A stretch of DNA of 64,000 bases, from assembly GCF_001280515.1 (NCBI RefSeq), contig NZ_LBIQ01000030.1:868001-932000 (forward strand), in the 5' to 3' direction. The stretch comes from Mangrovimonas sp. ST2L15. Lineage in GTDB: Bacteria > Bacteroidota > Bacteroidia > Flavobacteriales > Flavobacteriaceae. A model generated the notes under the pieces. The model ran no database searches, had not been told where the DNA came from, and worked only from the letters and a program-made list of their open reading frames with translations. Both the position numbers and the translations under genes were made by a program. Shown in pieces: positions 7,277-15,573 of this stretch (the stretch's first letter is position 1; each line of letters begins with the position of its first letter).

Positions 7277-9076
7277 TTAGTCGTTGCCCATTTCCTTTCT
7301 TGCCTTTTCAATATCAATACTAGCTTTGTAGCCATGTTTTTCCATCAGGAATAATAGATTACTACCATTCAAAAGGGTTAGTGGTTTGTCCTTTATGAAA
7401 TTATATGAATCCGAACCATAATCTGTAGTTGTGACCAAAATACCTTTTGAAGCTCCTTCATTTAATACAGTTCCATATAAATCCCTAACGGCAGAAACCC
7501 CAACTGTATTGGTATATCTTTTTGCTTGAATTACTATTTTCCCTCCTCTTATGGGGTCTGGGTCAAAGGCTATGGCATCAACTCCACCATCTCTACTTGC
7601 TTGAGTAACCTTAACAGAACCACCAGCAGGACTGAATTCCTTTTCAAATACTTCTCTTATTAGATGTTCAAAATCTTTCCAGTGCATGGATGCTAAATTT
7701 TGGAAGCTTTCAATTGGGATATTTTCGGGGTCAACAAATCTTGAATCAGTTTCATTGTTAATCATAATAGGTCTGATAGGTGCCAAATCCTTTAAGTTCT
7801 GAGCAGATATACCTTTTAAGTTTTTAAAGCATGATTTTGGATTTACTAAAGAGAGATTGATTTTGGAGAATTCATCTATTGTAGTTTGAACAGATAGTAT
7901 GCAGATAGTATTTCTATTTCCTGTACTAGGATTTATGGCATTTGACCATCCATTTAAAACAATAGAGTCAATCCAGGAATGGATGTCATTTATGTATACT
8001 TCATTTATTGAATCAAGAACAATTTTATATATGGTTTCATTAAAAATCTTACTTAGTTCCTTTTCTGTGTATAAAATTGGTTTAAGTTCATTTCTAGTTT
8101 TAATAAATCTATGTTCTTTAACCGTGGGGAAATTTTCCAACTCAGGCAAAAGGTAATCCACTAGAATGTAGTTTTCTTTTTCAGAGTATTTGCATCTTAC
8201 CTTAGGGGTAAATTCAATATTGTAATTTTTACTCTCAAGTAAAATTTTTATAAATAATGAAAAGGACTCATTATTCCCTTCTGTAATAGATTTTTTAATG
8301 GTCTCAATAATATTATTATGATTGTTTTTTTGTTGTAAGAAATACTGATGTTTTATGTCCCATATCTCTTTTAACTTGTCAATCTCAAAATGAAGTCTTT
8401 TGTACTCTTTATTTCTTTGCTCTTTAAATTCTGAATATCTTAAATTAAGAACTGTATTTTCTTCTTTAATTTTATTGGTAGCGATTTCTTGCAGCCTCCC
8501 ATTTAGAATATTAAGTTTAGTTTTATTGAAACTGAGTGGAGCCAAATTGTTCAAATCAATTGGTCTTGGTGGATTTAAAGGATGTATTCTTTCTTTGAAA
8601 TCCTTTAATAATACTTTTGGGTTAGGAAGTTCAAATTTGTCCAAATAAAAAAGGGAATCCCAATCTATAGCTTTGTTGGAGTTAACATTTTCTAAAATAT
8701 GCTTAATATCTATAAAGTTTGGATTTTGGAAATTTAAATCCTCCATGTCTTTATTGACTTCTTTTGAAATTTTCTCTAATATTTCTTTATAATTATTAGT
8801 AAGGAATGTAAACTCCTTTTCTAATAAGGCAGTTTGTTGTTCAGCATATTCCTTTAGTTTTTGTTCCAAAGATTCTAGTGCAATTTCATTCTCCTTTTCA
8901 TTTATTTTTTTTCTTTTTAGATATCTTATCAGAATGTAAACACTCAAGGTTAATAAAAGTATAGAGCCGATAAGGATGTAATATTCAGAAACAAAATCAA
9001 ATATAGTTTTGAGAATAAATAATAGTAACCCAATGGCAACTAACAAAACAATTCCAGTATCCTTGCTCCTAGACAT
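7277..9076 (-). CDS. membrane-anchored Mrr-like restriction endonuclease
   Basis: A 599-residue protein in three parts. Two hydrophobic helices lie at the N-terminus (about 8-30 and 33-52). A long charged, coiled-coil-rich middle runs to about residue 450. The C-terminus is a PD-(D/E)xK nuclease domain of the Mrr type, with SRDGGVDAIAF (Asp500) and the strand IVIQAKRY carrying Gln517-x-Lys519. The preceding HWKDFEHLIREVFE helix supplies the usual conserved Glu region. Mrr-type domains cut modified or foreign DNA in type IV restriction; a membrane tether suggests action on incoming DNA. The gene lies 8 bases after an 80-residue gene in an apparent operon. Confidence 0.82.
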   Translation of the reverse strand: MSRSKDTGIVLLVAIGLLLFILKTIFDFVSEYYILIGSILLLTLSVYILIRYLKRKKINEKENEIALESLEQKLKEYAEQQTALLEKEFTFLTNNYKEILEKISKEVNKDMEDLNFQNPNFIDIKHILENVNSNKAIDWDSLFYLDKFELPNPKVLLKDFKERIHPLNPPRPIDLNNLAPLSFNKTKLNILNGRLQEIATNKIKEENTVLNLRYSEFKEQRNKEYKRLHFEIDKLKEIWDIKHQYFLQQKNNHNNIIETIKKSITEGNNESFSLFIKILLESKNYNIEFTPKVRCKYSEKENYILVDYLLPELENFPTVKEHRFIKTRNELKPILYTEKELSKIFNETIYKIVLDSINEVYINDIHSWIDSIVLNGWSNAINPSTGNRNTICILSVQTTIDEFSKINLSLVNPKSCFKNLKGISAQNLKDLAPIRPIMINNETDSRFVDPENIPIESFQNLASMHWKDFEHLIREVFEKEFSPAGGSVKVTQASRDGGVDAIAFDPDPIRGGKIVIQAKRYTNTVGVSAVRDLYGTVLNEGASKGILVTTTDYGSDSYNFIKDKPLTLLNGSNLLFLMEKHGYKASIDIEKARKEMGND

Positions 9077-9084
9077 ATTTACAC

Positions 9085-9327
9085 CTATTTCACTATAATT
9101 AACTTTTTACCATTCAACTCTACCTTGTTGGAATAGAACATTCCCTTGTCATCACCAATTTCAGAAAAATCAATATTTCTTTTTTCATATTGTTGTCTAA
9201 TAGCCCCTAGGTAATTTGCCCTAGCAGAGCCCCACCCATGATTTCCTATTTGGTTATTAAATTTTTCTATGATTTCTTGGTCTGTAAGCTTATCAAACTT
9301 ATCCATATATTCTTCAAGTAAGCCCAT
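9085..9327 (-). CDS. small protein upstream of the Mrr-like gene
   Basis: An 80-residue, soluble, mixed-charge protein with no recognised family. The first two thirds look helical (EEYMDKFDKLTDQEIIEKF); the end is a short strand-rich segment. It lies between the decayed RM gene (stop at 9331, 3 bases away) and the Mrr-like nuclease (8 bases away) on the same strand, so it may be an accessory or control factor for either. Function unknown. Confidence 0.65.
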   Translation of the reverse strand: MGLLEEYMDKFDKLTDQEIIEKFNNQIGNHGWGSARANYLGAIRQQYEKRNIDFSEIGDDKGMFYSNKVELNGKKLIIVK

Positions 9328-9330
9328 TTA

Positions 9331-9631
9331 TCAACTGTTTTCTAATATTTCAATTTTCTGATTTGTTAAGCCAAACAACTCATAAACCAATTGGTCATTT
9401 TTTGTGTCCATTTCATCCATTTTTGATAGTAGCATCCATTCTAAATTTTTTATTTGATTTATTGAGTTCTTTAATAAAATCTACAAATTTCAACTCATGC
9501 AGGTTTTGTAATGTATTTGGTAGTTTTTCCATTAAAAATTGGGATTGTAGGTATTTTGAAACTACATAATTTTGAATTAAGGACATAATTAGTTGGTTGG
9601 GCAATTTGAAATTATTCATTAATAAATTCAA
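9331..9631 (-). pseudogene. remnant of the C-terminus of an Eco57I-like type IIG RM enzyme
   Basis: Two minus-strand frames together spell the end of a type IIG restriction-methylase. The first gives KYLQSQFLMEKLPNTLQN then LHELKFVDFIKELNK. After a frame change near 9445-9455 the second gives NLEWMLLSKMDEMD then QLVYELFGLTNQKIEILEN and a stop at 9331. The VYELxGLTxxEIxIxE ending and the preceding KLxxxLQNxxELxFxDFIKELNK block are characteristic of Eco57I/TaqI-like RM proteins. The rest of the enzyme is missing, and the linker between the blocks is shorter than usual, so this is a decayed fragment. Confidence 0.75.
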
Positions 9632-9760
9632 GGGAGAATTTAAAAATAGTTCAAAAAATCAGAAAATTAAAGAATTTAAGGACAAACTGAGGACCTGAAT
9701 AGGTCAAAGCAATTGTTATTTTAATGTCTGTTTGGGAGATTTTTTAACTAAATTTAATGC

Positions 9761-10489
9761 ATGTGTTACCATATTTCATTGACCAAAACTAAGGAAGAGA
9801 TAAAGGAACGTTTTTATGTCTTTCCAGAAGCACTGGATGTCTACAAACCTTTTTTTCATCGCAATGGTTTTGAGAAGGAATATATCTACATTATAAAGGA
9901 TATTGAGCCCTATAATTTCACTCCAGCCTATTGGGGTATGCTACCTGAGAATTTTGAAATATTCCAAAGGGATGACTTTTTGAGAAAGACCAATACGTTA
10001 AATGCAAGAGCAATGCACCTGTTTGAAAGTCCATTGTTCAGAAAGCCATTGGAGTATAATAGATGTCTTATAATAGCTGATGGATTTTTTGAACCACATC
10101 AGTTTAATGGAAACAACTATCCCCACTATATAAGATGCAAGGATAGGTCACTTTTTTCTTTTGCAGGAATCTATACTGAATTGGATGATGACATCTACAC
10201 CGTCTCCCTTATTACCACTGTAGCCAATGATTTCTTTAAGGAAATCCATAACAAGAAAAACAAGCATGGAGAATATAGAATGCCATTGATTTTGGATGAA
10301 AAGGATGAAATAGATTGGCTTGATCCTGATTTGCCATTTCAAGAGGTCATGGAACTTCTTTTTTCATTTACAAATAAGGATTTTGAGGCTTATACGGTTT
10401 CCAAGGATGTTATGAACAGTAGGGTAATGAGTAATAGGAAAGATGTTTTGGAGCCTGTGGTATACCCAGAATTAAATACGCTATTTTAA
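9761..10489 (+). CDS. SRAP-domain (YedK/HMCES) protein
   Basis: A 242-residue SOS-response-associated peptidase-like protein. Members use the N-terminal Cys2, exposed after Met removal, to crosslink to abasic sites in single-stranded DNA. Visible features are the MCYH start, NARAMHLFESPLFR, the GFFEPH block with Glu111 (GFYEW in relatives), and IHNKKNKHGEYRMPLIL carrying the conserved His (His163 or His169) and RMP. It stands alone on the plus strand, divergent from the RM remnant. In an island it may protect replication or recombination intermediates (inference). Confidence 0.9.
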   Translation: MCYHISLTKTKEEIKERFYVFPEALDVYKPFFHRNGFEKEYIYIIKDIEPYNFTPAYWGMLPENFEIFQRDDFLRKTNTLNARAMHLFESPLFRKPLEYNRCLIIADGFFEPHQFNGNNYPHYIRCKDRSLFSFAGIYTELDDDIYTVSLITTVANDFFKEIHNKKNKHGEYRMPLILDEKDEIDWLDPDLPFQEVMELLFSFTNKDFEAYTVSKDVMNSRVMSNRKDVLEPVVYPELNTLF

Positions 10490-10568
10490 TTTAAAGGATA
10501 TTTTCATATTCAGGTACATTGTTTCAGCTTTAGATAAGATTATTTACTTTTATATAAAAAGTAATAGG

Positions 10569-11624
10569 ATGTTTCAAAAGTTGTTCTTAATTGGTTTTAT
10601 GTTTTTAATGGTTACTGGATTTTCCCAGATACCAACCTATTACCAAGATATTGATTTTACAGAATCTCCCAGTTCCATCAAGACGCAATTATCTGACCTG
10701 ATAACTACCACACATACCACTGAAATTCCCTATACATCATCTGAGACAGATACTTGGGATGCAGTTAAATTAACTGATGAAGTACCTGAAAATATGAATC
10801 AAGTATTTCTGATATATGGTTTTGACAATAATGATGGAGATTTTGAAACGGATTATACAAGGGATAAGGATTTGTCATGCCATACCTCCAATTGTAGTGG
10901 TCTTTGGACTAGGGAACATGTATTTGCAAGGTCATTGGCAATACCATCGCTTACAACAGACCAACCAGGTCCAGGAACAGATGTACATAATCTTAGGGCT
11001 TGTGACGGTAATATGAACTCTACAAGGAGCAATAGGCTCTTTCAGGATAGTTCTGGGGACTCACACATAACAACCAGTGGTGAATGGTATCCAGGAGATG
11101 AATGGAAGGGAGATGTGGCAAGAATAATCATGTATATGTATCTAAGATATCCAACCCAATGCCTACCCAATAATACGGGTTATGGAAACAATATGTACCA
11201 TCCAGATATGCCTGATGTATTCTTGGATTGGAATGAACAAGACCCTGTGTCAGAAGTGGAACTACAGAGGAATGATGTCCTTGAGGATATGCAGGGAAAC
11301 AGGAACCCTTTTATAGATAATCCATATTTGGCAACAATGATATGGAATGGTCCTGATGCAGAGGATACTTGGAATTTGATGAGTATTGAGGAAGAGCAAA
11401 TTGAGAAAATCAAGATATATCCCAATCCTGTTGTGACGAAACTTTACATTTCAAACAATACCAACGCGCAGTTTCAACATTCCATTTACTCACAGTCAGG
11501 TAAGAAGATAGCATTGCCACTTCTCAACAATGTAATAAATGTAGAGTCATTAGTGAATGGATTCTATATTTTAAAGCTTTTAAGCGGAGAGAAGGTCATC
11601 TATTATAAGTTTATAAAGAACTGA
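10569..11624 (+). CDS. secreted endonuclease I with type IX secretion tail
   Basis: A 351-residue extracellular nuclease. A signal peptide (residues 1-20, ending GFSQ) precedes an endonuclease I (EndA/NucM) domain with the beta-beta-alpha metal motif LWTREHVFARSLA (His117) and the Asn-rich helix around NMNSTRSNR. The last ~75 residues, starting IKIYPNPVVTKLYISN, form a type A sorting domain for the type IX secretion system. It should cut DNA outside the cell. Finding it inside an integrated island is unusual, and it could be nutritional cargo or interfere with extracellular DNA. Confidence 0.9.
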   Translation: MFQKLFLIGFMFLMVTGFSQIPTYYQDIDFTESPSSIKTQLSDLITTTHTTEIPYTSSETDTWDAVKLTDEVPENMNQVFLIYGFDNNDGDFETDYTRDKDLSCHTSNCSGLWTREHVFARSLAIPSLTTDQPGPGTDVHNLRACDGNMNSTRSNRLFQDSSGDSHITTSGEWYPGDEWKGDVARIIMYMYLRYPTQCLPNNTGYGNNMYHPDMPDVFLDWNEQDPVSEVELQRNDVLEDMQGNRNPFIDNPYLATMIWNGPDAEDTWNLMSIEEEQIEKIKIYPNPVVTKLYISNNTNAQFQHSIYSQSGKKIALPLLNNVINVESLVNGFYILKLLSGEKVIYYKFIKN

Positions 11625-11625
11625 A

Positions 11626-11850
11626 ATGACACTGGAGGACTTCAATAAATTGGATTTTGATTCAAAGCTTTATGAAGTTGTTGATAATGGCGTCTTTGTA
11701 GATAACTATGTGACATCAAGAGTTAGAATTAATTGCTACTCACTTCATAAATTTTTTGTAGAACTTGAATATGATGGGGATGAGAACAAAATCAAAGATG
11801 TGAGAACTTTTGTGGATGGAAACCAACTAGATAAATACATTAGAAAATAA
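11626..11850 (+). CDS. small hypothetical protein
   Basis: A 74-residue acidic protein (opening TLEDFNKLDFDSKLYEVVD) that starts one base after the endonuclease stop and ends 17 bases before the next gene, which supports it as part of the same transcript. It has no signal peptide and no recognised motif. Confidence 0.6.
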   Translation: MTLEDFNKLDFDSKLYEVVDNGVFVDNYVTSRVRINCYSLHKFFVELEYDGDENKIKDVRTFVDGNQLDKYIRK

Positions 11851-11867
11851 TACTTAAAACAATTATC

Positions 11868-12626
11868 ATGAAAAAGTTTGAATTGTCAATGGTCGCCCTA
11901 TGGTTTGTTCTAAATTTTTCATATGGACAAAATGGAACATTTACTGAAACATTTAATTCCTATTTTAATGATGGAAATTATAATCAGGCTTTAAGCGTAT
12001 GTAATGACTATATCAATAGTAACCCTAATGATGAAGAAGCCTATACATTTAGGGCTATGGTATACATTGAATTACACGAGATTAAAAAGGCAATCAAGGA
12101 TTATGATATAGTTCTTAGTCTAAATCCAAAATACGGATATTACTATTATCAAAGAGGTTATTGGAAATTCTATCTTAAGGATGTAATTGGAGCTATGGAA
12201 GATTTTTCAAAGGCGATAGTTTACGGTAAAGACCATTTTGATTATTGTCATTTTATCTACTATAGGGCTGAATGTAAAAAAGCATTAAATGATAAATATG
12301 GTATGATTCAAGATTATGGTTTAATGATTGACTATCTATCTGAAATAGGTATAAATAATTATAATGAAAAGGCCATTTTTAAATTTCAATTAGATGCTCT
12401 ATATAATGCAAGGGCAATAGTTAAATTTGAATTAGAAGACCTTAATGCTGCTATTTTAGATTGGCAAATGGCAAATAAAATCAAAAAATATCACTCATAT
12501 TATTATAATATTGGAATATCCCAATATAGATTGGGGGATGAAGATTTAGGTTGTTTAAATCTATATAAAGCATTAAATCTTGGAAGTCCCTTGGCTTCTG
12601 AGCTTATTGATGAATACTGTAATTAA
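11868..12626 (+). CDS. secreted TPR-repeat protein
   Basis: A 252-residue protein with an N-terminal signal peptide (about 1-20, ending FSYG) and several tetratricopeptide repeats, clearest at about 35-105 (GNYNQALSVCNDYI, EEAYTFRAMVYIEL, KAIKDYDIVLSLNPKYG) and near the C-terminus. TPRs mediate protein contacts. With the two genes before it, it may form a short operon. A specific role cannot be assigned. Confidence 0.75.
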   Translation: MKKFELSMVALWFVLNFSYGQNGTFTETFNSYFNDGNYNQALSVCNDYINSNPNDEEAYTFRAMVYIELHEIKKAIKDYDIVLSLNPKYGYYYYQRGYWKFYLKDVIGAMEDFSKAIVYGKDHFDYCHFIYYRAECKKALNDKYGMIQDYGLMIDYLSEIGINNYNEKAIFKFQLDALYNARAIVKFELEDLNAAILDWQMANKIKKYHSYYYNIGISQYRLGDEDLGCLNLYKALNLGSPLASELIDEYCN

Positions 12627-12727
12627 AATTACCCCCTACAAGACCCAAATAATCCACAAGTCATCCCCCCAGACTTAGTGAATTGGGGATCCCCCCCGTC
12701 TAAGTTTAACATATAAAAAATTTAAAA

Positions 12728-13075
12728 ATGGTTACGATTAAAAACTTTAAAGCCATCACAAAAAGTGATGGGGAGAAATTCTTTGCCCTAATTGTAGAGG
12801 GTGGCGTACAACCAGTCAAAAGTCAGAACACTGGAAGGATATATTTTACTACACGTTCAGCTACAGTGCCCACCACTTTTGATGAGGCTATCTGCAAACA
12901 GGTCATTGGGGAGGCATTCAATGGCGATATAGTAAAGGTGGATTGTGAACCTTACGATTACACCATAGAACAGACAGGAGAGGTCATACAGTTATCCCAT
13001 AGGTGGGAATACAAGGATGAAGCCTTGGATGTCATGGAGAACATGGTGGTCAAGAAAAACCAAAAAATCAAGTAA
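12728..13075 (+). CDS. uncharacterised protein of the recombination module
   Basis: A 115-residue soluble protein (opening VTIKNFKAITKSDGEKFFAL) with predicted alternating strands and no recognised family. It is followed by a strong terminator and then by the AAA ATPase and DUF3871 genes on the same strand. Position suggests a DNA-metabolism accessory, possibly single-stranded DNA binding, but there is no motif to prove it. Confidence 0.65.
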   Translation: MVTIKNFKAITKSDGEKFFALIVEGGVQPVKSQNTGRIYFTTRSATVPTTFDEAICKQVIGEAFNGDIVKVDCEPYDYTIEQTGEVIQLSHRWEYKDEALDVMENMVVKKNQKIK

Positions 13076-13080
13076 AACCT

Positions 13081-13109
13081 AAAGGACTTCAAAATTGAGG
13101 TCCTTTTTT
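13081..13109 (+). terminator. terminator between the 115-residue gene and the AAA gene
   Basis: AAAGGACTTCAA pairs with TTGAGGTCCTTT (one T.G pair), followed by a T tract. It separates or attenuates transcription into the next gene, which starts at 13123. Confidence 0.75.
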
Positions 13110-13122
13110 AATTTAAAACATT

Positions 13123-13977
13123 ATGAAATTAACAACCGCAAAAAAACAAAGTATTAAGTTAAAGATAGGTCTTTCAGGAGCCTCTGGTTTTGGAAAAACC
13201 TATTCTGCACTATTGCTTGCCCATGGAATGACTGGTGACTGGTCAAAGATTGCCCTGATTGATACAGAGAATGGGAGTTCAAACCTCTACTCCTCATTGG
13301 GAGAATTTAACGTTCTGGATCTACAGGAGCCCTATACGCCAGAAAGGTATATAGAAGCAATTAAAACCTGTGAAAACGCCTCTATGGAGGTCATAATCAT
13401 AGATTCCATATCACATGAATGGAATGGTAAAGGAGGATGTCTTGAAATTCATGAAAAACTAGGTGGTAGGTTCCAGGATTGGGCTAAAGTCAGTCCTAGG
13501 CACACGTCTTTTTTAGATGCCATTCTAAAGTCATCTAGCCATATCATAACCACAGTCAGAAGAAAGATAGACTATTCAATGGATGTAGGTTCCAATGGAA
13601 AGACAGTAGTTGTAAAACACGGAACCAAGGAGATTACCAGGGAGGGATTTGAATATGAGCTTACGGTCAATTTTGAGCTTATCAATGACAACCATCTAAC
13701 TAAGGCATCCAAGGATAGGACAGGGCTCTTCATGAACAAAAATGAGTTTGTTATCAATCAATCAACAGGAAAGAAACTCAAATCCTGGTGCGATATGGAT
13801 CGTGAAATTGAATTAGCTACTAGTGAGATAAACCAATGTCAAACATTAGAAGGATTAAGACATGTCTATGAAAAGTATCCTAACCTAAGAAAAGAACTCT
13901 ATGATCTGATACTAACCAAGAAGGAATCACTTCAGGCAAAACAATCACTCATTGAAACCGACAAAAAAATAACTTAA
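13123..13977 (+). CDS. phage-type AAA ATPase of a recombination module
   Basis: A 284-residue P-loop ATPase (AAA_24 type). Walker A is GASGFGKT (19-26) and Walker B is VIIIDSIS with Asp95; a RecA-like order of strands is visible (IALIDTENGSS). Such proteins are common in phage and island recombination cassettes beside single-strand annealing proteins. The stop abuts the DUF3871 ATG with no gap, indicating translational coupling. Confidence 0.82.
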   Translation: MKLTTAKKQSIKLKIGLSGASGFGKTYSALLLAHGMTGDWSKIALIDTENGSSNLYSSLGEFNVLDLQEPYTPERYIEAIKTCENASMEVIIIDSISHEWNGKGGCLEIHEKLGGRFQDWAKVSPRHTSFLDAILKSSSHIITTVRRKIDYSMDVGSNGKTVVVKHGTKEITREGFEYELTVNFELINDNHLTKASKDRTGLFMNKNEFVINQSTGKKLKSWCDMDREIELATSEINQCQTLEGLRHVYEKYPNLRKELYDLILTKKESLQAKQSLIETDKKIT

Positions 13978-14955
13978 ATGGAAACAAACATTATAAACCA
14001 GAATGACCTGATAATTCAGGACGTGGACGTAGATGTTAGGGCGACCAAACCCTTTATTGAAGCCAATACCAAGCCAGTAAAATTAAAACACCTAAAGGAC
14101 GATTGTATCATACCCGTATTCTCCAAGGACAATGAGATGACCATATCCCATTATCAGTTTATTGAGGCAGTAAATAATATGGTGCACAATTATTTTCCTG
14201 ATGAGCAGATCCTGGCGCCAGATATCAGGGTGAGCCATGTTATTAAAGGCAGGGTTCCATCAGCTATAGGCAAGCCAGTTAAGGAGCTTTTGGAGGAAGA
14301 GAAGACAATCTATTATGAAAGATGTGCTTTTATAATTCAGGTTCCCTCTATTCAGCTGGAGGTGAATAACAACCATTTGGGATTGACCATTGGTGGGGTA
14401 CGTGCCTATAACCAGGAAAACCTCTACAGTAAAAAATCCCTGGAACGTTTCAAGGTATTTATAGGGTTCAGGAACAAGGTGTGTACCAATTTATGTGTTT
14501 CCACGGATGGAATACTAAATGATGTTAGGGTGGGTTCAGTAACTGATTTATCAGAGCATTTTGGAAACTTACTGCATGACTACAACCAAGAACAGCACCT
14601 TAGTACAATTGAGGAATTTGGTGATATCAGTATCACTGAAGAGCAATTCGCACATCTGATAGGTAAACTCCGTATGGCACAATATTTAGGTTCCAACGAG
14701 GAAATAATAACACCTATGTTGTTCAATGATTCACAGATAAACAACGTGGTTAAGAACTATTATGTAAACCCTGATTTTGGTGTAGAGGATAACAAATCAA
14801 TTAGCCTTTGGAAGCTATACAACCTGTTTACTGGTTCCAATAAGTCTTCCTATGTGGATAGTTTTCTTTCAAGGAGTGTATTTGCATTTGAGTTTGTAAA
14901 AGAACTGGCAATATCACTGGATCAGGGAAAGCCAAATTGGTATCTGAATAATTAA
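13978..14955 (+). CDS. DUF3871 family protein
   Basis: A 325-residue protein of a family largely confined to Bacteroidota mobile elements. Typical blocks are LKDDCIIPVFSKDNE, IRVSHVIKGRVPSAIGKPV, LTIGGVRAYNQENLYSKKS, KVFIGFRNKVCTNLCVSTDG and ISLWKLYNLFTGSNKSSYVD. Its biochemical function is not established. It is directly fused in the operon to the AAA ATPase, so a joint role in element replication or recombination is likely. Confidence 0.85.
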   Translation: METNIINQNDLIIQDVDVDVRATKPFIEANTKPVKLKHLKDDCIIPVFSKDNEMTISHYQFIEAVNNMVHNYFPDEQILAPDIRVSHVIKGRVPSAIGKPVKELLEEEKTIYYERCAFIIQVPSIQLEVNNNHLGLTIGGVRAYNQENLYSKKSLERFKVFIGFRNKVCTNLCVSTDGILNDVRVGSVTDLSEHFGNLLHDYNQEQHLSTIEEFGDISITEEQFAHLIGKLRMAQYLGSNEEIITPMLFNDSQINNVVKNYYVNPDFGVEDNKSISLWKLYNLFTGSNKSSYVDSFLSRSVFAFEFVKELAISLDQGKPNWYLNN

Positions 14956-14973
14956 TGATAGTTAAATAGACAG

Positions 14974-15228
14974 ATGATGACTCCTAACCAATGGGCTGAT
15001 TTTTTAAAATATGCTTCACCCTATAGTATTATGGTACTGACTTGGGACAACCAAATTGTGGAATTGAAATGCCCTTTTATTGTCAAGCTCAAGTACGACC
15101 TAGAAAATTTCAAAAGGCAAGAATTAGTAGAAGTTGAACAGGTTAAGCTTTCAACCAATCTTGTGACTGTTTTTATGGTGAGGGGTGAGGCATATTACTA
15201 TTATCATTTCCATATAGTAATTAAATAA
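14974..15228 (+). CDS. small conserved island protein
   Basis: An 84-residue protein of the kind often found with DUF3871 in flavobacterial elements: a mid segment reading FKRQELVEVEQVKLS and an aromatic end AYYYYHFHIVIK. It resembles a small beta-rich fold. It lies 18 bases after DUF3871 and is the last gene before a terminator. Function unknown. Confidence 0.65.
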   Translation: MMTPNQWADFLKYASPYSIMVLTWDNQIVELKCPFIVKLKYDLENFKRQELVEVEQVKLSTNLVTVFMVRGEAYYYYHFHIVIK

Positions 15229-15312
15229 AAGTTGTATACTGTATTTTTTGAAAAACCAAATTTTTGAGACGGCTCAACTTTAAAAAAGCCACTGAAAAAA
15301 GAATGCTTAAGC

Positions 15313-15343
15313 TAGATTTAAAAGCCCCAAATCTACTTTTTTT
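15313..15343 (+). terminator. terminator of the recombination operon
   Basis: TAGATTT / AAATCTA perfect 7-bp stem with a 9-base loop, followed by C and seven T. Confidence 0.65.
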
Positions 15344-15363
15344 AAAAAAACGTTTAAAAAAAC

Positions 15364-15394
15364 TTGATATTTGTTAAACAAAATTATATATTTG
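15364..15394 (+). promoter_or_regulatory. promoter for the RepA-like ATPase gene
   Basis: TTG at 15364-15366, a 20-base spacer, then TATATTTG at 15387-15394. It predicts a leader of about 170 bases. Confidence 0.65.
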
Positions 15395-15491
15395 CAAAAT
15401 TATTGAAGTTGAGCAAGGACATTCTAATTTCTTTTTATAAAAATATTTACTTCACAGCGGCTTCATTTATAATTCGTTACAATAATAAATG

Positions 15492-15516
15492 GTCTGACCA
15501 TACTGACTAGTCAGAC
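15492..15516. promoter_or_regulatory. palindromic candidate operator in the leader
   Basis: GTCTGAC (15492-15498) is inverted as GTCAGAC (15510-15516). Nested inside is the perfect 12-base palindrome CTGACTAGTCAG (15503-15514). It lies 58 bases before the ATPase start and could bind a repressor or fold in the mRNA. Confidence 0.5.
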
Positions 15517-15573
15517 TAAATAGAATGTTTCAATAGTTGGAACATAGACATAGACTCTTTTTAATTATTACGA

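Larger units (their letters stand above)
15229..15573 (+). other. 345-base intergenic region with terminator, promoter and palindrome
   Basis: It separates two transcription units of the island. In order it holds a terminator (15313-15343), a sigma-A-like promoter (15364-15394), about 100 bases of AT-rich leader and a palindrome (15492-15516). No open reading frame is supported. Confidence 0.7.

Noticed and set aside
9085-9327. Antitoxin of a classical toxin-antitoxin pair with the Mrr-like gene
   Set aside because: The small protein has no known antitoxin DNA-binding fold, and the partner is a large membrane nuclease. The pairing is only positional.
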